Assembly: GCA_003833135.1 (NCBI GenBank)
Contig: QZLH01000345.1
Coordinates: 9,888-73,887 of the forward strand
Direction: 5' to 3'
DNA length: 64,000 bases
Source of the DNA: Oehlia diaphana
Taxonomy: Eukaryota > Glomeromycota > Glomeromycetes > Glomerales > Glomeraceae
Below the pieces are notes generated by a model, which did no database searches, was not told the origin of the DNA, and saw only the letters and a program-made list of their open reading frames with translations. Positions 25,467 to 35,531 of this stretch are shown here, piece after piece; position 1 is the first letter of the stretch, and every line of letters begins with the position of its first letter. Position numbers and translations under genes: made by a program.

Positions 25467-26066
25467 TCAAAGAATATTTATAATATGAATAATACTTTTT
25501 AATGCAGAAAATATTACTAAGGGGGTACCAAAAAATCCCCAAATATGCCAAAAACTAAACAATAAACCAACAACACCTATTAAACCCATAAAAGTAGCTA
25601 TGGGAATAAATTTCTTTAAAGTATCATCAGTATTCCATGATGAATATTTTGGTGGTGAAGCTTTTTTTGTAAATGGAATATAATATTGTAGATATATAAA
25701 AATTAATAACATGCCTAATAGTGCCAATAATGATATATAAAATATTTTTCTAAAAAAAAAGTAAAGAAAAAAAATTTTAAAAAAAACCATTAAAAATGAA
25801 TATGAAAGAGACTGGATTTCTAACCTTTTCAAAGTATCTTTTTCTAATACTTGATTGATACCTTGCAATGCGTCAAAATACCAAGAAATAATAAAAACAA
25901 TAATAATCCATTTTATTGCAATTAATATTCTTAAAATAAGTGAAGGCCTTGGCCTTTTTATACGTTGTTGAACCTTACTATCACCACCATCATCAAGTAA
26001 AGGTTCTTGTATTTCAATTGTTTTAGCAGCGCGTTGACGAATATCGGTTGGTTCGTAACTACTCAT
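25467..26066 (-). CDS. TMEM128-like four-pass membrane protein
   Basis: Two exons (complement of 25825-26066 and 25467-25749) encode 174 residues. The intron is required to remove a poly-T-derived Phe run that would otherwise be read through, and splicing yields DTLKRKIFYIS in phase. The start is taken at MSSYEPTD; 12 upstream codons are ignored. Four hydrophobic segments lie at about residues 55-75, 84-102, 125-145 and 150-172. The C-terminal block IPIATFMG with WHIWGFFGTPL aligns by pattern with TMEM128, a small ER membrane protein of unknown biochemical role. The N-terminus carries an acidic dileucine-like EPLLDDGG. Family assignment is from memory of the pattern and is moderately secure. 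Confidence 0.65.
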   Translation of the reverse strand: MSSYEPTDIRQRAAKTIEIQEPLLDDGGDSKVQQRIKRPRPSLILRILIAIKWIIIVFIISWYFDALQGINQVLEKDTLKRLEIQSLSYSFLMVFFKIFFLYFFFRKIFYISLLALLGMLLIFIYLQYYIPFTKKASPPKYSSWNTDDTLKKFIPIATFMGLIGVVGLLFSFWHIWGFFGTPLVIFSALKSIIHIINIL

Positions 26067-26447
26067 TTGAAAAAAGACGTGTAAAAGATGTGTGCCGATC
26101 AATTTCTACTTGAGCAATTGTACAATGTGACAATGTTGAATGCGGCAACCTTATCTTATTAGAGTTGCATATTTTCACCTGATCAAAGAATGATACATTT
26201 GCGTATTAGGATAAATATCAACAATCTTGGTAATGTTCATTCAGTAATATTTTTTGTTCGGGCTTTTCCAAACCGATCATAGTTATTCTAATAGGAAGTT
26301 CCTGAATATTTAAGCTTTTTCTACTTATTAAAATAGGCTTATCGTAACTTTATTTTTTTTTTCCTTACGTGTCTTTTAAACTTTTTTTTTTTTTCTTATA
26401 AATATTTATTGTAAGAATATTCGTTATTTTTTTTTTTTTCCAAGAAT
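26067..26447. promoter_or_regulatory. bidirectional promoter, TMEM128-like / ORMDL
   Basis: Start codons of two divergent genes are 381 bp apart. T-rich tracts lie close to the ORMDL ATG (26350-26440), typical of leaders in this window. Confidence 0.5.
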
Positions 26448-27248
26448 ATGGCGAGAAGTAGATCAAGAAGTTTTATTACTACTGAAAAACCAACTACTTA
26501 CGATGAAGACCAATTTGCCCTACCAAACTTAAATTCTAATTGGGTGTACTATAAAGGTAGAAAAAAAAAATTATAATGAACAAGTTATATTCTTTCCTCA
26601 TTAAATTATCGATTGATTCTTATTGCATTTTTTTTATAAATTGAAGGATCCTTACTTATTCATTTCGATTGAATTGTCTAATTTCTTATCATTTAGGTGC
26701 TTGGTTAGTTCATATTATTCTGATTATTTGCGTCAAGATTTTGCTTAGTAGTGTTCCTGGAGTATCTTCTGAAACTAGTTGGACATTAACCAATCTGTCA
26801 TATATGCTCGTAAATATTATTCTCTTTCGAAAACTTTTCCCCTCAATTTTGTAATTAATTTTATTTTAATTTTTGGATTTAGGGCAGTTTTGTGATGTTT
26901 CATTGGGTAAAAGGAGTTCCATTCGATTTTAATTCGGGAGCCTATGATGGATTAACATTGTGGGAACAAATCGATAATGGAGCACAATTTACTCCCGCTA
27001 AAAAATACCTTACAGCTTTACCAATTGGATTGTATGTAAGCAAGTTAAATATATTAATTTTGTTAAGTTTAAATCTGAATTTATTAATTTATTTCCTCTT
27101 TAGATTTTTACTTAGTACACATTATACACATTATGACGCAATTACTTTTTTGGTCAATTTTACATTTTTGGCAGTGGTAATTATAGCAAAATTACCCCAA
27201 TTGCATAAAGTTCGTTTATTTGGAATTAATAGGCTTGAAGTCGAATGA
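26448..27248 (+). CDS. ORMDL/Orm family ER regulator of sphingolipid synthesis
   Basis: Four exons (26448-26556, 26697-26809, 26883-27031, 27104-27248) encode 171 residues, the family length. Conserved features in order: NSNWVYYKGAW at the first membrane entry, the VPG after the first helix, TNLSYMLGSFVMFHWVKG, FDFNSGAYDGLTLWEQID, FLLSTHYTHYD, and the C-terminal block KLPQLHKVRLFGIN. Orm proteins sit in the ER membrane bound to serine palmitoyltransferase and inhibit it when sphingolipid is ample; in yeast N-terminal phosphorylation relieves inhibition, and the Ser-rich N-terminus here (MARSRSRSF) could serve that purpose. The donor of intron 3 is chosen as GTATGT because it restores LFLLSTHYTHYD. 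Confidence 0.95.
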
Positions 27249-27704
27249 ATAATTGTAGAAAACAATTTTGTTGTAGTAGTTTTAGTCGTACTTAATTTTT
27301 TTTATCAACAAATAATATAAGCCCGAATATAATTTTTAATTGGTGGTGAAACTGAGTAGGATCATGTCATACCAGGATATTATGAACGGTTAAGATTAAA
27401 TGAGATAGTTTATAAAAAGAGGAAAATTTATTTAAAAACATTTTTTTCTTCTTTAATAATAGTCATAACTAATTATTCAACCTAAATTTTTATTGAAACA
27501 CTAAATGTATGTATAATGCAAAAAAAAAGAAAAAAAATATTCATAATAATGTTCAAATTTTGTACTGATATTATTTATCATTTGAATTTGAAATAGATAC
27601 AAATACTGCGTGATATTGAGTATACAACGATGAAATAGGGGTTATTATCTCTATCTTCATATAATTAGCAATAATTTTAATTTGCCCAATAATAGGATTC
27701 ATAT
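27249..27704. other. convergent intergenic region
   Basis: Shared 3' region of ORMDL (+) and BAP31 (-). No feature beyond A/T runs was recognised. Confidence 0.4.
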
Positions 27705-28923
27705 TTAACTAGTTTTTTTGCTTTCAGAACTTCCTTGTCTCTCAAGACTATTGTATTCGTCAGCTAGTCTATTATATTCATCAGCTTGTTGATTTGCTTG
27801 CTTCTTTAAAGTTTCAAAATCTCTTTCTTTCTTTTTTTCCTCCTCCAATTCCTTCGATAAAGCTTCAATTTCGTTCCTCATTCGTTCCTCGATTTCTACG
27901 AAACGTAATTGCTCTTTTGACTGATTGGTAGCCTATAAAAATATTTTAATAACGCTAAAGAGATTAATAAAAAATACGAACTATCGACTTTTACTTCATC
28001 TTATGTTTAACCTGACCTGTTTCTTGATGACTTCGAGATTATCTTCAGCCGCCAACAATTCTACAACCAATACATATGTTCTATTAAGAATCCTGTTTAT
28101 TGTTAATCAAAGTAAGTTATTAATGTAAAATTGAACTTGGATCGCGAAAAATTCACAGTAATACTTACAACGACAAAAAAAGCGTGAATCCTGTCAAGTA
28201 CCTATTAAATTATAAATATATCAAGATCATTAAATCTATATTATTTTTCAAATACAAGGTAACTTACATATTACGTTGATTATAGAATTTTTTAGCATGA
28301 TGTGCAACTTCTGCTCTAGTATCATTTATATCAGTTTTTTCTTGATTCTGGACACTAAATGTGCGGTTGGCGGCATCTAAATAACGATAGTATGTATGTA
28401 TTAATTCAAGAACCATTTAAAATTATGATTCTGTCACTTACCTATAAATAAGATCAAAACAGCGCTGTTGAAAAATAATAATGTGATAAGTTAACAGATC
28501 AAATATAAAAAAAAAAAGTTTTATTAACTTACATAAAAGTGAATTTTATTGCGATTTGGGACCTAGCAACCTTATAAATAAGAAATGTTAATACATAACT
28601 TTAATATGCGCGGAATTGACTAAAATATGTCCGAGTTTTTACCAAATCTGACTTCGACACCCATCGCAAAACAGCGCGTCTCCACACGCGTGGAAAAGGT
28701 AACTTGTTAAAATAATGAGGTAAGTACTTCTCAAAAGATAATTTAAGATAAATAACCTTAATTTAATCGGCTTAACACTTACGATTAAAACTACAAATGC
28801 CAAACACTTAGGCACGAAAGAAAAACTTTCTTAGTTAAATATATATATAATAAACAACATAAAGAATAAAAAATATACCTCAACAACTAATAAAACGAAA
28901 ACCAAAAAATAGTAAAGAGTCAT
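27705..28923 (-). CDS. BAP31/Yet family ER membrane protein
   Basis: Nine short exons (complement of 28879-28923, 28783-28806, 28643-28702, 28533-28570, 28442-28464, 28268-28376, 28169-28201, 28017-28092, 27705-27932) encode 211 residues; all phases agree. The N-terminus MTLYYFLVFVLLVVE, LPFPRVWRRAVL, the helix with VLILFIDA, HHAKKFYNQRN and MYLTGFTLFLSLIL match BAP31/Yet3 membrane segments 1-3. The last exon is a charged coiled coil ending in KKTS, a canonical KKxx ER-retrieval signal. Known role: ER cargo receptor/chaperone that associates with the translocon and membrane cargo. Several exons are microexons of 23-38 nt, so automated predictors are likely to miss or truncate this gene. Confidence 0.93.
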
Positions 28924-29262
28924 GTTTGTGAATGTAAAAAAGTCTCGTCAAAAATTAGAAATAAATGAATAAATGAAAAAAATTTTTGAACCTGAATTTA
29001 GTATTTATGCGTGAATGTCAAGAACTATTCCTAATTCTAGTTTTATTACGTCAAATTACGTTTAAAATTACGTGTTAAAAATTGAATACTTTAAAAAATC
29101 AGGCACATGTTTCTTTAACATTTTCTTGTGAAACGTAGATTTTTTTTTTAAAAAAAAATTTTTCAGTATTTATATTACTCTTATTTTTTTTTCAACTCTA
29201 TTTTGAAAGTTAACGCCCACCAGCCCAAACCTATTTTTTCGGGAGTATTGCCTTACATAAAA
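28924..29262. promoter_or_regulatory. bidirectional promoter, BAP31 / RS-RRM gene
   Basis: Start codons of the two divergent genes lie 339 bp apart. Contains A/T homopolymer tracts at 29141-29200. Confidence 0.5.
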
Positions 29263-30939
29263 ATGGTGGTTGTATGTTTTCTTTCGTCATTATTATTAAT
29301 TATAGTCAATTTTCTAATCCTTGTGTATTCCTGATCCAATTTCTAACGTTCTTATTTTGCAATTGCTTGCTAGGCTGAAGGAAATGGTTCACAACAATCT
29401 GGTAAACCTGATAAAGAAGAAAGTTTTACCACTACAAATAAACAAGATAATGGTTCAGAAACAAAAAATAAAAAAAAAACCGAAGAAAATGATAAGTCAG
29501 TTTACCACTGTTTTGATCGCTTTGCAAAAGATTAAAAATGATTTCCTAATGTTAACCTATTCGATTGCTAATTTTCTTATAAATTAATTTAATATTACAG
29601 TGAAAAGGTTGAAGTAGACGAGTTCGGTCGCATGTTAAGACGTGATAGTAGACAACGTGAAGATGATCATGATCATAGCGATTACAGTGACTATGATCGT
29701 TATAAATCTGAATCACGGCGATATAGTAGTAGTAGCAGACGTTCCTCGCGGAGACGTTCATCTGATGACTATTATGATTCCCGCTCAAGTCACTATCATC
29801 CAAGAAATGACCACGGTCGCCAACTTCATTATGATCGATATGTTCCGAGGAGATCTAGTTACAACAGATACTCAGATAGTGACCGAGAGGATCATTATCG
29901 TTATGATGATGGTAATAGATATAGAGATCGGAAACGGTCTAGGACTTGGTCGCGTCGTTCTTCAGATAGTGAGGAGGAGTATGAGCGAAAGCAAAGTAAC
30001 AGCAGAAGACGTCGTCGGTCATTGGATAGAAACAATGAAACAGAAGGAAGGAGATGGTCAAATAATAATTATGAAGATGTATGTTTTTCTTCGTTGCTTA
30101 AACTATCTTTATTATAATTGTAGCTAATTAACCTTTTTGATATTGTAGCAATATAAAGTAGCAAGTAAATATATTGACACCGAGTTTTACACCAAAAAAA
30201 TATACGTCGGCGAACTTAAGGATGTTACTGAACGTGCATTACACATGGCTTTTGAACGATTTGGTGACATAGAAAATATTAATATGGTTTCTGAAAAAGG
30301 GTGAGTCCTACACATTTATTTTTTTTGTTTCGGTTTTTTATTTATTTATTTTTTAAATATACGCACAGTATCGCTTTCATTGATTTTGATACCGAAGAAA
30401 ACGCGACCGAAGCTCGTCGTAAGATGGACGGAACATTGTTAGGTTCAGGCTATATACAAGGTATTTAATTAATAATAATAGCAATTAAGTTTCTTTACTA
30501 AACATTGAATGCTAAATTATATGTGGATTTTTAGTAAATCGTGCCAAAAGACCTGAAAGAAATATAAACGGGTTCGGAAATGTTCCTTGGAGTGATGCAG
30601 GTTTTTTTATATAGATACCATAAGACAAATAGTTATAATACACATTGCCTGATATATTTATTTTCCTTTATAGATGGTGCAACTGCTAAGCAGAATGACA
30701 TTAAACAAATTACATACGGAATTCAATATTCATTTCAAACAGCTCCATATATGAATGGTTCATCTCAATATGCCACAACAATTAACAGTACAGGTATTAT
30801 CATCAAATTATATTTATTGAAATCTATAAGGTTAAATTAAAAGTTCATATTTTTAGTTCCAGTTCCACCTTCGCAATCACCGTTAGATCCAAGAGCGCAA
30901 GGACATAAACGTAAAATAATAGCTTACGATGATCTCTAA
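29263..30939 (+). CDS. RS-domain RNA-binding protein with one RRM
   Basis: Eight exons (29263-29271, 29374-29495, 29601-30078, 30149-30300, 30369-30460, 30535-30600, 30674-30793, 30857-30939) encode about 373 residues. The first coding exon is only nine bases (MVV), ending at a GTATGT donor. Residues about 55-200 are rich in Arg/Ser/Asp/Tyr with RS and RSRT motifs. An RRM follows at about 218-290 with RNP2 KIYVGEL and RNP1-like GIAFIDF. A Gln/Ser/Pro-rich tail ends in GHKRKIIAYDDL. This layout is the reverse of classical SR proteins (RS first, then RRM), as in Tra2-like and other spliceosome-associated factors. Likely role: nuclear pre-mRNA splicing or 3'-end processing. Exact orthology not assigned. 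Confidence 0.8.
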
Positions 30940-31279
30940 GATAGGTGAGTTTCGTATTAAACTCTAATCTTTTTTTTTTTTTAAAAAAAAAAAAATTTTA
31001 TCTTTCAGCATAAATTAATTAATTGCTTAAGCGAAATTACCCTATTGTCCTTACTTTAGCACCATAAGTATTGAAAGACATTTTATTTAGTCTTTCAATC
31101 ATTTGTTAATCTTTTTAATAGTTTTTTTTTATTTCTTTAGAGGTAAGTAAAATTTTCATATTCTCACCTGAATTATAATTTGGGAAAAATGGAGAAACAA
31201 TTTTTTTTAAAAAAAATATATTAAATAATATTTAATAAAAATCAAATGAAATATTAAAATTACATTAAATCCTTGGATT
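30940..31279. other. convergent intergenic region
   Basis: Shared 3' region of the RS-RRM gene (+) and TRAPPC2 (-). Contains T and A runs at 30971-31000. A possible 3'-UTR intron follows the RS-RRM stop (GTGAGT donor at about 30943), not confirmed. Confidence 0.4.
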
Positions 31280-32035
31280 TTACAAATATCTTTTAGCAGC
31301 ATAACGAACTTTGGTATCAAACCCAATTGAGGTGATAGGAGAATTAATCTCATAGAATGGATTCATTAATATCTTTTTGTTATTTAAATAATAATTAAAA
31401 AAAACATATAAGTTAACATAACAATATTTAAATAATAAATTTTTAAATTACCAAATATGTACCTTTATGTACGACTCGTGGCATTCATTAAAAAAATTTC
31501 TAATACTATCTTCATTTTTAGATTCATGTAATAACATAAACTTGATATCTATATATTTAACCATTTAGAAATATATAAACTAACATGATTTATAGAATTA
31601 CGACATTATAATAATTTAAAAGGATACTTCCAGCCGAAATGAAAGCAGAAATATGCCATTCATTAAATTTATCTACAGATTTAAGATACCTATAAAAAAT
31701 AAATTTAAATATTCGTAACGTGTAAAAATTTTTAAAAAATAATTATATATCATACATAGCATTAGTATTCCATTGTAATTCTTCTACAAGATCCAAAGCA
31801 GAATGAATAATAAATTGATTTAAATGACGATGTTCATCTTTCTACTAAGTAAATAATTTTGCACGAAAAAGAATTTGATATAGAGTTAAACGAAGATTTC
31901 GTTAATAAAGAATTTTCACGAAAGTATCACCTTTGCATTCGGGTCAAGACCAGCAGATTTTGTTCCAGAAGTACCGAATTCTACTTCGTAAATAGGATTA
32001 TCTTTTGTGCCTACTATAGCAAAATAAAATGACAT
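31280..32035 (-). CDS. trs20: TRAPPC2/Trs20 (sedlin), TRAPP complex subunit
   Basis: Five exons (complement of 31931-32035, 31756-31841, 31628-31689, 31463-31548, 31280-31372) encode 143 residues, the family length. Sedlin landmarks in order: [47 protein letters not shown] with [29 protein letters not shown], and [12 protein letters not shown] with FDTKV at the end. The protein is a longin-fold core subunit of TRAPP complexes, the Rab1/Ypt1 and Rab11 exchange factors acting at ER-Golgi and Golgi membranes. It lies 91 bp downstream of the DPH6-like gene on the same strand. Confidence 0.95.
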
Positions 32036-32126
32036 GATGAAAATTCTAACAGATAAAGTATAAAAACGCAAAAATTTATTCTTTTATGATTGTACAAGTC
32101 ACATGTTATACGGTAACACAGTGCCT

Positions 32127-32908
32127 CTATTTATCAATTATTTTGCAGTCATCAATTGTAAAATATAAAAAATTTCCATCATCGGATAATTTTTGTTCGC
32201 CTTTTTTTATAATAATTTTCTTTTTAAATAAAGGAGCGTTAAGTACCATACTATGATATTCACCCATTTCACCACATGCATCAACATTATTTTGTTTTAA
32301 AATAATAATTTCATATAGTTCTCTTGTCAACATACTGCCGACCATTTTTCTAGCCACATTTTCATTGATTTTGTTTAAATTAACGCAAGTGATTAATATT
32401 TCAAAATTATTTAAAAATATTATGTTCATTAATTCATTTCGGTCTCTTTCCCATAATGGGCGAAGTAATTTAACATTAGTATTTTCTACCACACGATCCA
32501 TAAATTGATTACATACATCTAATATATCACCCGTAGCTAAATATGGTACATTTCGAGAAATAATTAAAGAACGATATGATTCCAAATATGGTGGTGTTAC
32601 TGGTAAAAATGAATGAGGAAGTGAAAGTGCTTTTGCCTGAAGTGATATTAAATGTTGTGAATGTGCTAAAAATGGTCTTGTGGTTGCAGGAGGAGTGAAT
32701 GTAATCAAGGATGTTACTTTATATTTTGATGGTTGTGCGGATATTAAGTGTAATGTTAATGTACTATCCTTTCCACCTTTTTTTAGAAATGAAAATTAAT
32801 ATTAGGTTGAACTAATTGAATAATATAAAATTTAAGAATTTTACCTGTAAATGAGAGACAAACTTCCTTGGGTTCAGTATCGTTTAAATCAATCGTATTT
32901 TTATCCAT
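32127..32908 (-). CDS. dph6: Dph6-type diphthine-ammonia ligase, ATP pyrophosphatase domain
   Basis: Two exons (complement of 32845-32908 and 32127-32776) encode 237 residues. The intron splits the PP-loop motif, which reads SFTGGKDST after splicing (canonical SGGKDS). Further support: YLATGDILDVC, LLRPLWERDRNELM, and near the end the Dph6-typical GEMGEYHSMVLNAPLFKKKI (usually GE(G/N)GEYET). Role: ATP-dependent amidation of diphthine, the last step of diphthamide synthesis on elongation factor 2. The protein stops after the pyrophosphatase domain, like animal DPH6; yeast Dph6 carries an additional C-terminal RidA-like region that is absent here. Confidence 0.85.
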
Positions 32909-33654
32909 TCTTTTCGAAGAAAACAATTCGATCATCCCAACTTCGTTTAATTATATTTTATCACATGGTTTCCTCGTGACATGATTTTCTGCTGGTCAAA
33001 CCTTTTACGTAATCAGTTATTACAATTCAAAATTTATTTATATAATTAATATTATGAAAAATCTTTGTAAATCCGCCTTTTTATTAATATCTAAATTACT
33101 AAATAGTTACCAAAAAGGCAACTACAACTTCATCTTATTGGTAATGAATTAGTGTGATTTGTATATTCAGATAACAACCTTTGTATAATCAAATGACCAC
33201 TTTTATTGTTATTTGAATATACATTTTGTATATTCAAATGATCACTTTTATATATTCAAATAATAATTCTTTTTGTGCTTAAGCCCATGCTAAATTATTT
33301 ACTATGAGGAATCTTTTGCAATGAAATTTTTCTTTTATTACTGTAGTCAATTACTTTTTTAGCTTTATGGTACAATCAATAATAACAATTGATACATTTT
33401 AATTATTATTGGAATTTTAGCATTATGCAAAATCTTAGGCCTAATTCTAAAATTAAATAGATCAATACAATAGTTGCTTTCTTACAAAATATTATGATAG
33501 TATACATATATTATTATATATAATATAAATAAAATTACCAATATTTTATATAAATGAAATATAATTTTTTTTTTAAAAAAAAATAAATTATTAAATAACA
33601 AAAATATATATAACTTTTTGGAATCGAATTTGACATATAAACAATTAGTTATTC
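32909..33654. other. intergenic with direct and inverted repeats
   Basis: Lies upstream of DPH6 (-) and downstream of the repeat membrane protein (-). It contains three direct repeats built on TTTGTATATTCAAATGA (from about 33161, 33182 and 33224) and a perfect 13-bp inverted repeat at 33211-33239. The 63-codon frame at 33482-33673 is A/T-derived and overlaps the neighbouring stop. Confidence 0.5.
33211..33239. repeat. perfect 13-bp inverted repeat, 3-base loop
   Basis: ATTTGAATATACA, TTT, TGTATATTCAAAT: both arms are exact reverse complements. Part of a larger repeat-rich patch in the DPH6 upstream region. Could be a factor-binding palindrome or a slippage product. Confidence 0.8.
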
Positions 33655-35139
33655 TCAGCAACAATAACAACAACCTGTACCTCTTCCACCACTTGAACCA
33701 ACTCTACAACACATACATAAAATTTGAGTTAAAGCTATTATAGAACCAAGACCTATAAACCCTATTCCACCATAAAATAGAATTTTAAAAACACTATCCT
33801 TACATAAATTAGAACATTGTTGAGTACCATTACTAATTTCATTGTTAATTTTATCGAGTGAATTGTCAACATTGCCTGGCAAATTGCTGGGATTTTGTAT
33901 ACCTCCATTTGTAGGGTCACAAATACCTTGACATTTTCCTGGTAAAATTTTTGAATAACTAATTAAGAAAATACCTGCAGCTATAAAAAGTGCGGCGAAA
34001 ATAAAAGTAATAATAGTACAAGTACACCTTATACAACCACATATTGAAAAACAATCCGCACAATCCGCACAATCATTTCGACGCGGACGTTTTGTTCCTC
34101 CATAATTGGGTGGTAAACGATCCTGTACTGGTCTCGATTGATTCGGAGCAACCGTATATGATGATGAATAATCAGGTTCTGTTATAGGTTTTGATGGTGA
34201 ATAATTTTTTGGAGGTCTTGGTGATTTATCGTCATAATTTGAAGGTTGTGCTGAAGACGGAGAGACGTTTGATGGCTGTGCGTTGTTATAATTTTGAGTA
34301 CGAGAATATGGTTTCGTTAAATATGGGGAAGCATTCGAAGAAGAACTAGAATAAACATTATTATTATAAGATGGTGGTTGATTTGGTGGTTGATTTGGTG
34401 GTTGATTTGATGGTTGATTTGATGGTACAGTATACGATGGTTCAGGAGCTGAACTGTACGAATTATTACTATAAGATGTCTGTTGTGGTGGTGGTAAGTT
34501 ATATGAAGTATTATAAGACGGTTCCAGTGGTGGTGGTGAGCTATACGTGCTATTGTTATAAGATGGTTCGGGTTGTGGAATATACTGGTTATTATTATAA
34601 GACGCCTCAAGTGGCGGATTATACTGATTATTATCATATGTCGCCTCAGATTGCGAATTATACTGATTATTGTTATAAGAATAAGGTGCCCCAGGTGATG
34701 GATTATACTGGTTATTATTATAAGATGCTTCAGGTTGTAGATTATACTGATTATTATAAGATACTTCAGATGATGGATTATACTGGTTATGATTGTAAGA
34801 TGCCTCGAGTGGTGGATTATACTGATTATTATATGATGCCTCAGGTGGTAGATTGTACTGGTTACTATTATAGGATGGCGGATACGAAATCGATTGTTCA
34901 TTATTATTTTGATTAGCTTCTGGCATTGTAGGAGCAGGAATATATTGCTGTTGTTGTTGCTGAGAATAGGTATCAGCATACGTATAAGAAGATTTCTGGT
35001 TTTCTGCCGGTATAATTGTTGGAGGAGGACCTTGTTGTTCTGGTCCTGGATACGGAGCAGTTGTTAATGAGGAATTGGGAGGATACTGTTGTTGCTGAGA
35101 ATAGTCATAATTCCCCTTCTCTGGATTTTGGTGTTCCAT
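33655..35139 (-). CDS. Tyr/Asn/Gln/Pro-repeat protein with two C-terminal membrane helices and Cys clusters
   Basis: A single-exon 494-residue protein that I do not recognise. Residues 1-330 are low-complexity Gln/Asn/Pro/Ser/Tyr. They include at least seven imperfect repeats of 16-19 residues built on SYNNNQYNPP followed by an E-A or E-P step (DNA repeats of about 48-57 bp, roughly 34540-34880). A basic stretch (TKRPRR) precedes a Cys-rich patch (CADCADCF, CGCIRCTC), a helix at about 376-395, a loop of about 55 residues with four Cys, a second helix at about 452-476, and a Cys-rich tail ending CCYCC. Plausible reading: tail-anchored hairpin membrane protein, palmitoylated at juxtamembrane Cys, with a prion-like cytosolic arm. 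Function unknown. Confidence 0.75.
   Translation of the reverse strand: MEHQNPEKGNYDYSQQQQYPPNSSLTTAPYPGPEQQGPPPTIIPAENQKSSYTYADTYSQQQQQQYIPAPTMPEANQNNNEQSISYPPSYNSNQYNLPPEASYNNQYNPPLEASYNHNQYNPSSEVSYNNQYNLQPEASYNNNQYNPSPGAPYSYNNNQYNSQSEATYDNNQYNPPLEASYNNNQYIPQPEPSYNNSTYSSPPPLEPSYNTSYNLPPPQQTSYSNNSYSSAPEPSYTVPSNQPSNQPPNQPPNQPPSYNNNVYSSSSSNASPYLTKPYSRTQNYNNAQPSNVSPSSAQPSNYDDKSPRPPKNYSPSKPITEPDYSSSYTVAPNQSRPVQDRLPPNYGGTKRPRRNDCADCADCFSICGCIRCTCTIITFIFAALFIAAGIFLISYSKILPGKCQGICDPTNGGIQNPSNLPGNVDNSLDKINNEISNGTQQCSNLCKDSVFKILFYGGIGFIGLGSIIALTQILCMCCRVGSSGGRGTGCCYCC
34540..34880 (-). repeat. coding minisatellite, unit about 48-57 bp
   Basis: Tandem imperfect repeats inside the gene at 33655-35139, each containing a variant of GATTATACTGATTATTATA on the plus strand. 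Because the units are mostly multiples of three and lack stops in several phases, long frames also appear at 34317-34979 (-) and 34371-34916 (+). Those are shadows. Confidence 0.8.
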
Positions 35140-35531
35140 TATTCTTTATTTTTTTCTTTAACGATATTTTTTTTCTTTGAAAAATTTGTTATATTAAACT
35201 TTTAACATCTAATGCAGAAAAAAAAAACTTGGAAATAATGTTCGGTTTTTTGTCAGGTATAACAATTTTCAAATAAAGAGATATAAAGAGTTTCAAACAC
35301 AAAAATTTAGGTAACATAATACTCTATGATCAAATGGGAATCCATTAATATACTAGTTTAAGCCAACATAAGACTGGGAGCCAAGATCAAACCCCAAGAA
35401 ATTTGGCGCGACGATCTCGATCGACTGCCACTCGTGATAGAATTTTTATTTTTAGCAACAACGTATTTCACAATTATTTTTATTGATTGATCGTTAATTT
35501 ATAAATTTAAATTGTATCACGTGATTAAATT
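35140..35531. other. intergenic, upstream of the repeat membrane protein
   Basis: Promoter of the minus-strand repeat protein and 3' region of eIF2B-gamma. The block around 35401-35440 (GGCGCGACGATCTCGATCGA) is unusually GC-rich for this window. No gene seen. Confidence 0.4.

Noticed and set aside
29642..30127. 161-codon frame overlapping the RS-rich exon
   Set aside because: Out of phase with the RRM exons; the overlapping frame has RS motifs and splices correctly into the RRM.
34317..34979. 220-codon minus frame and 181-codon plus frame (34371-34916) over the repeat protein
   Set aside because: Shadows of the coding minisatellite; His/Ile or Tyr/Val runs without domain features, whereas the 494-codon frame has membrane helices and Cys clusters.
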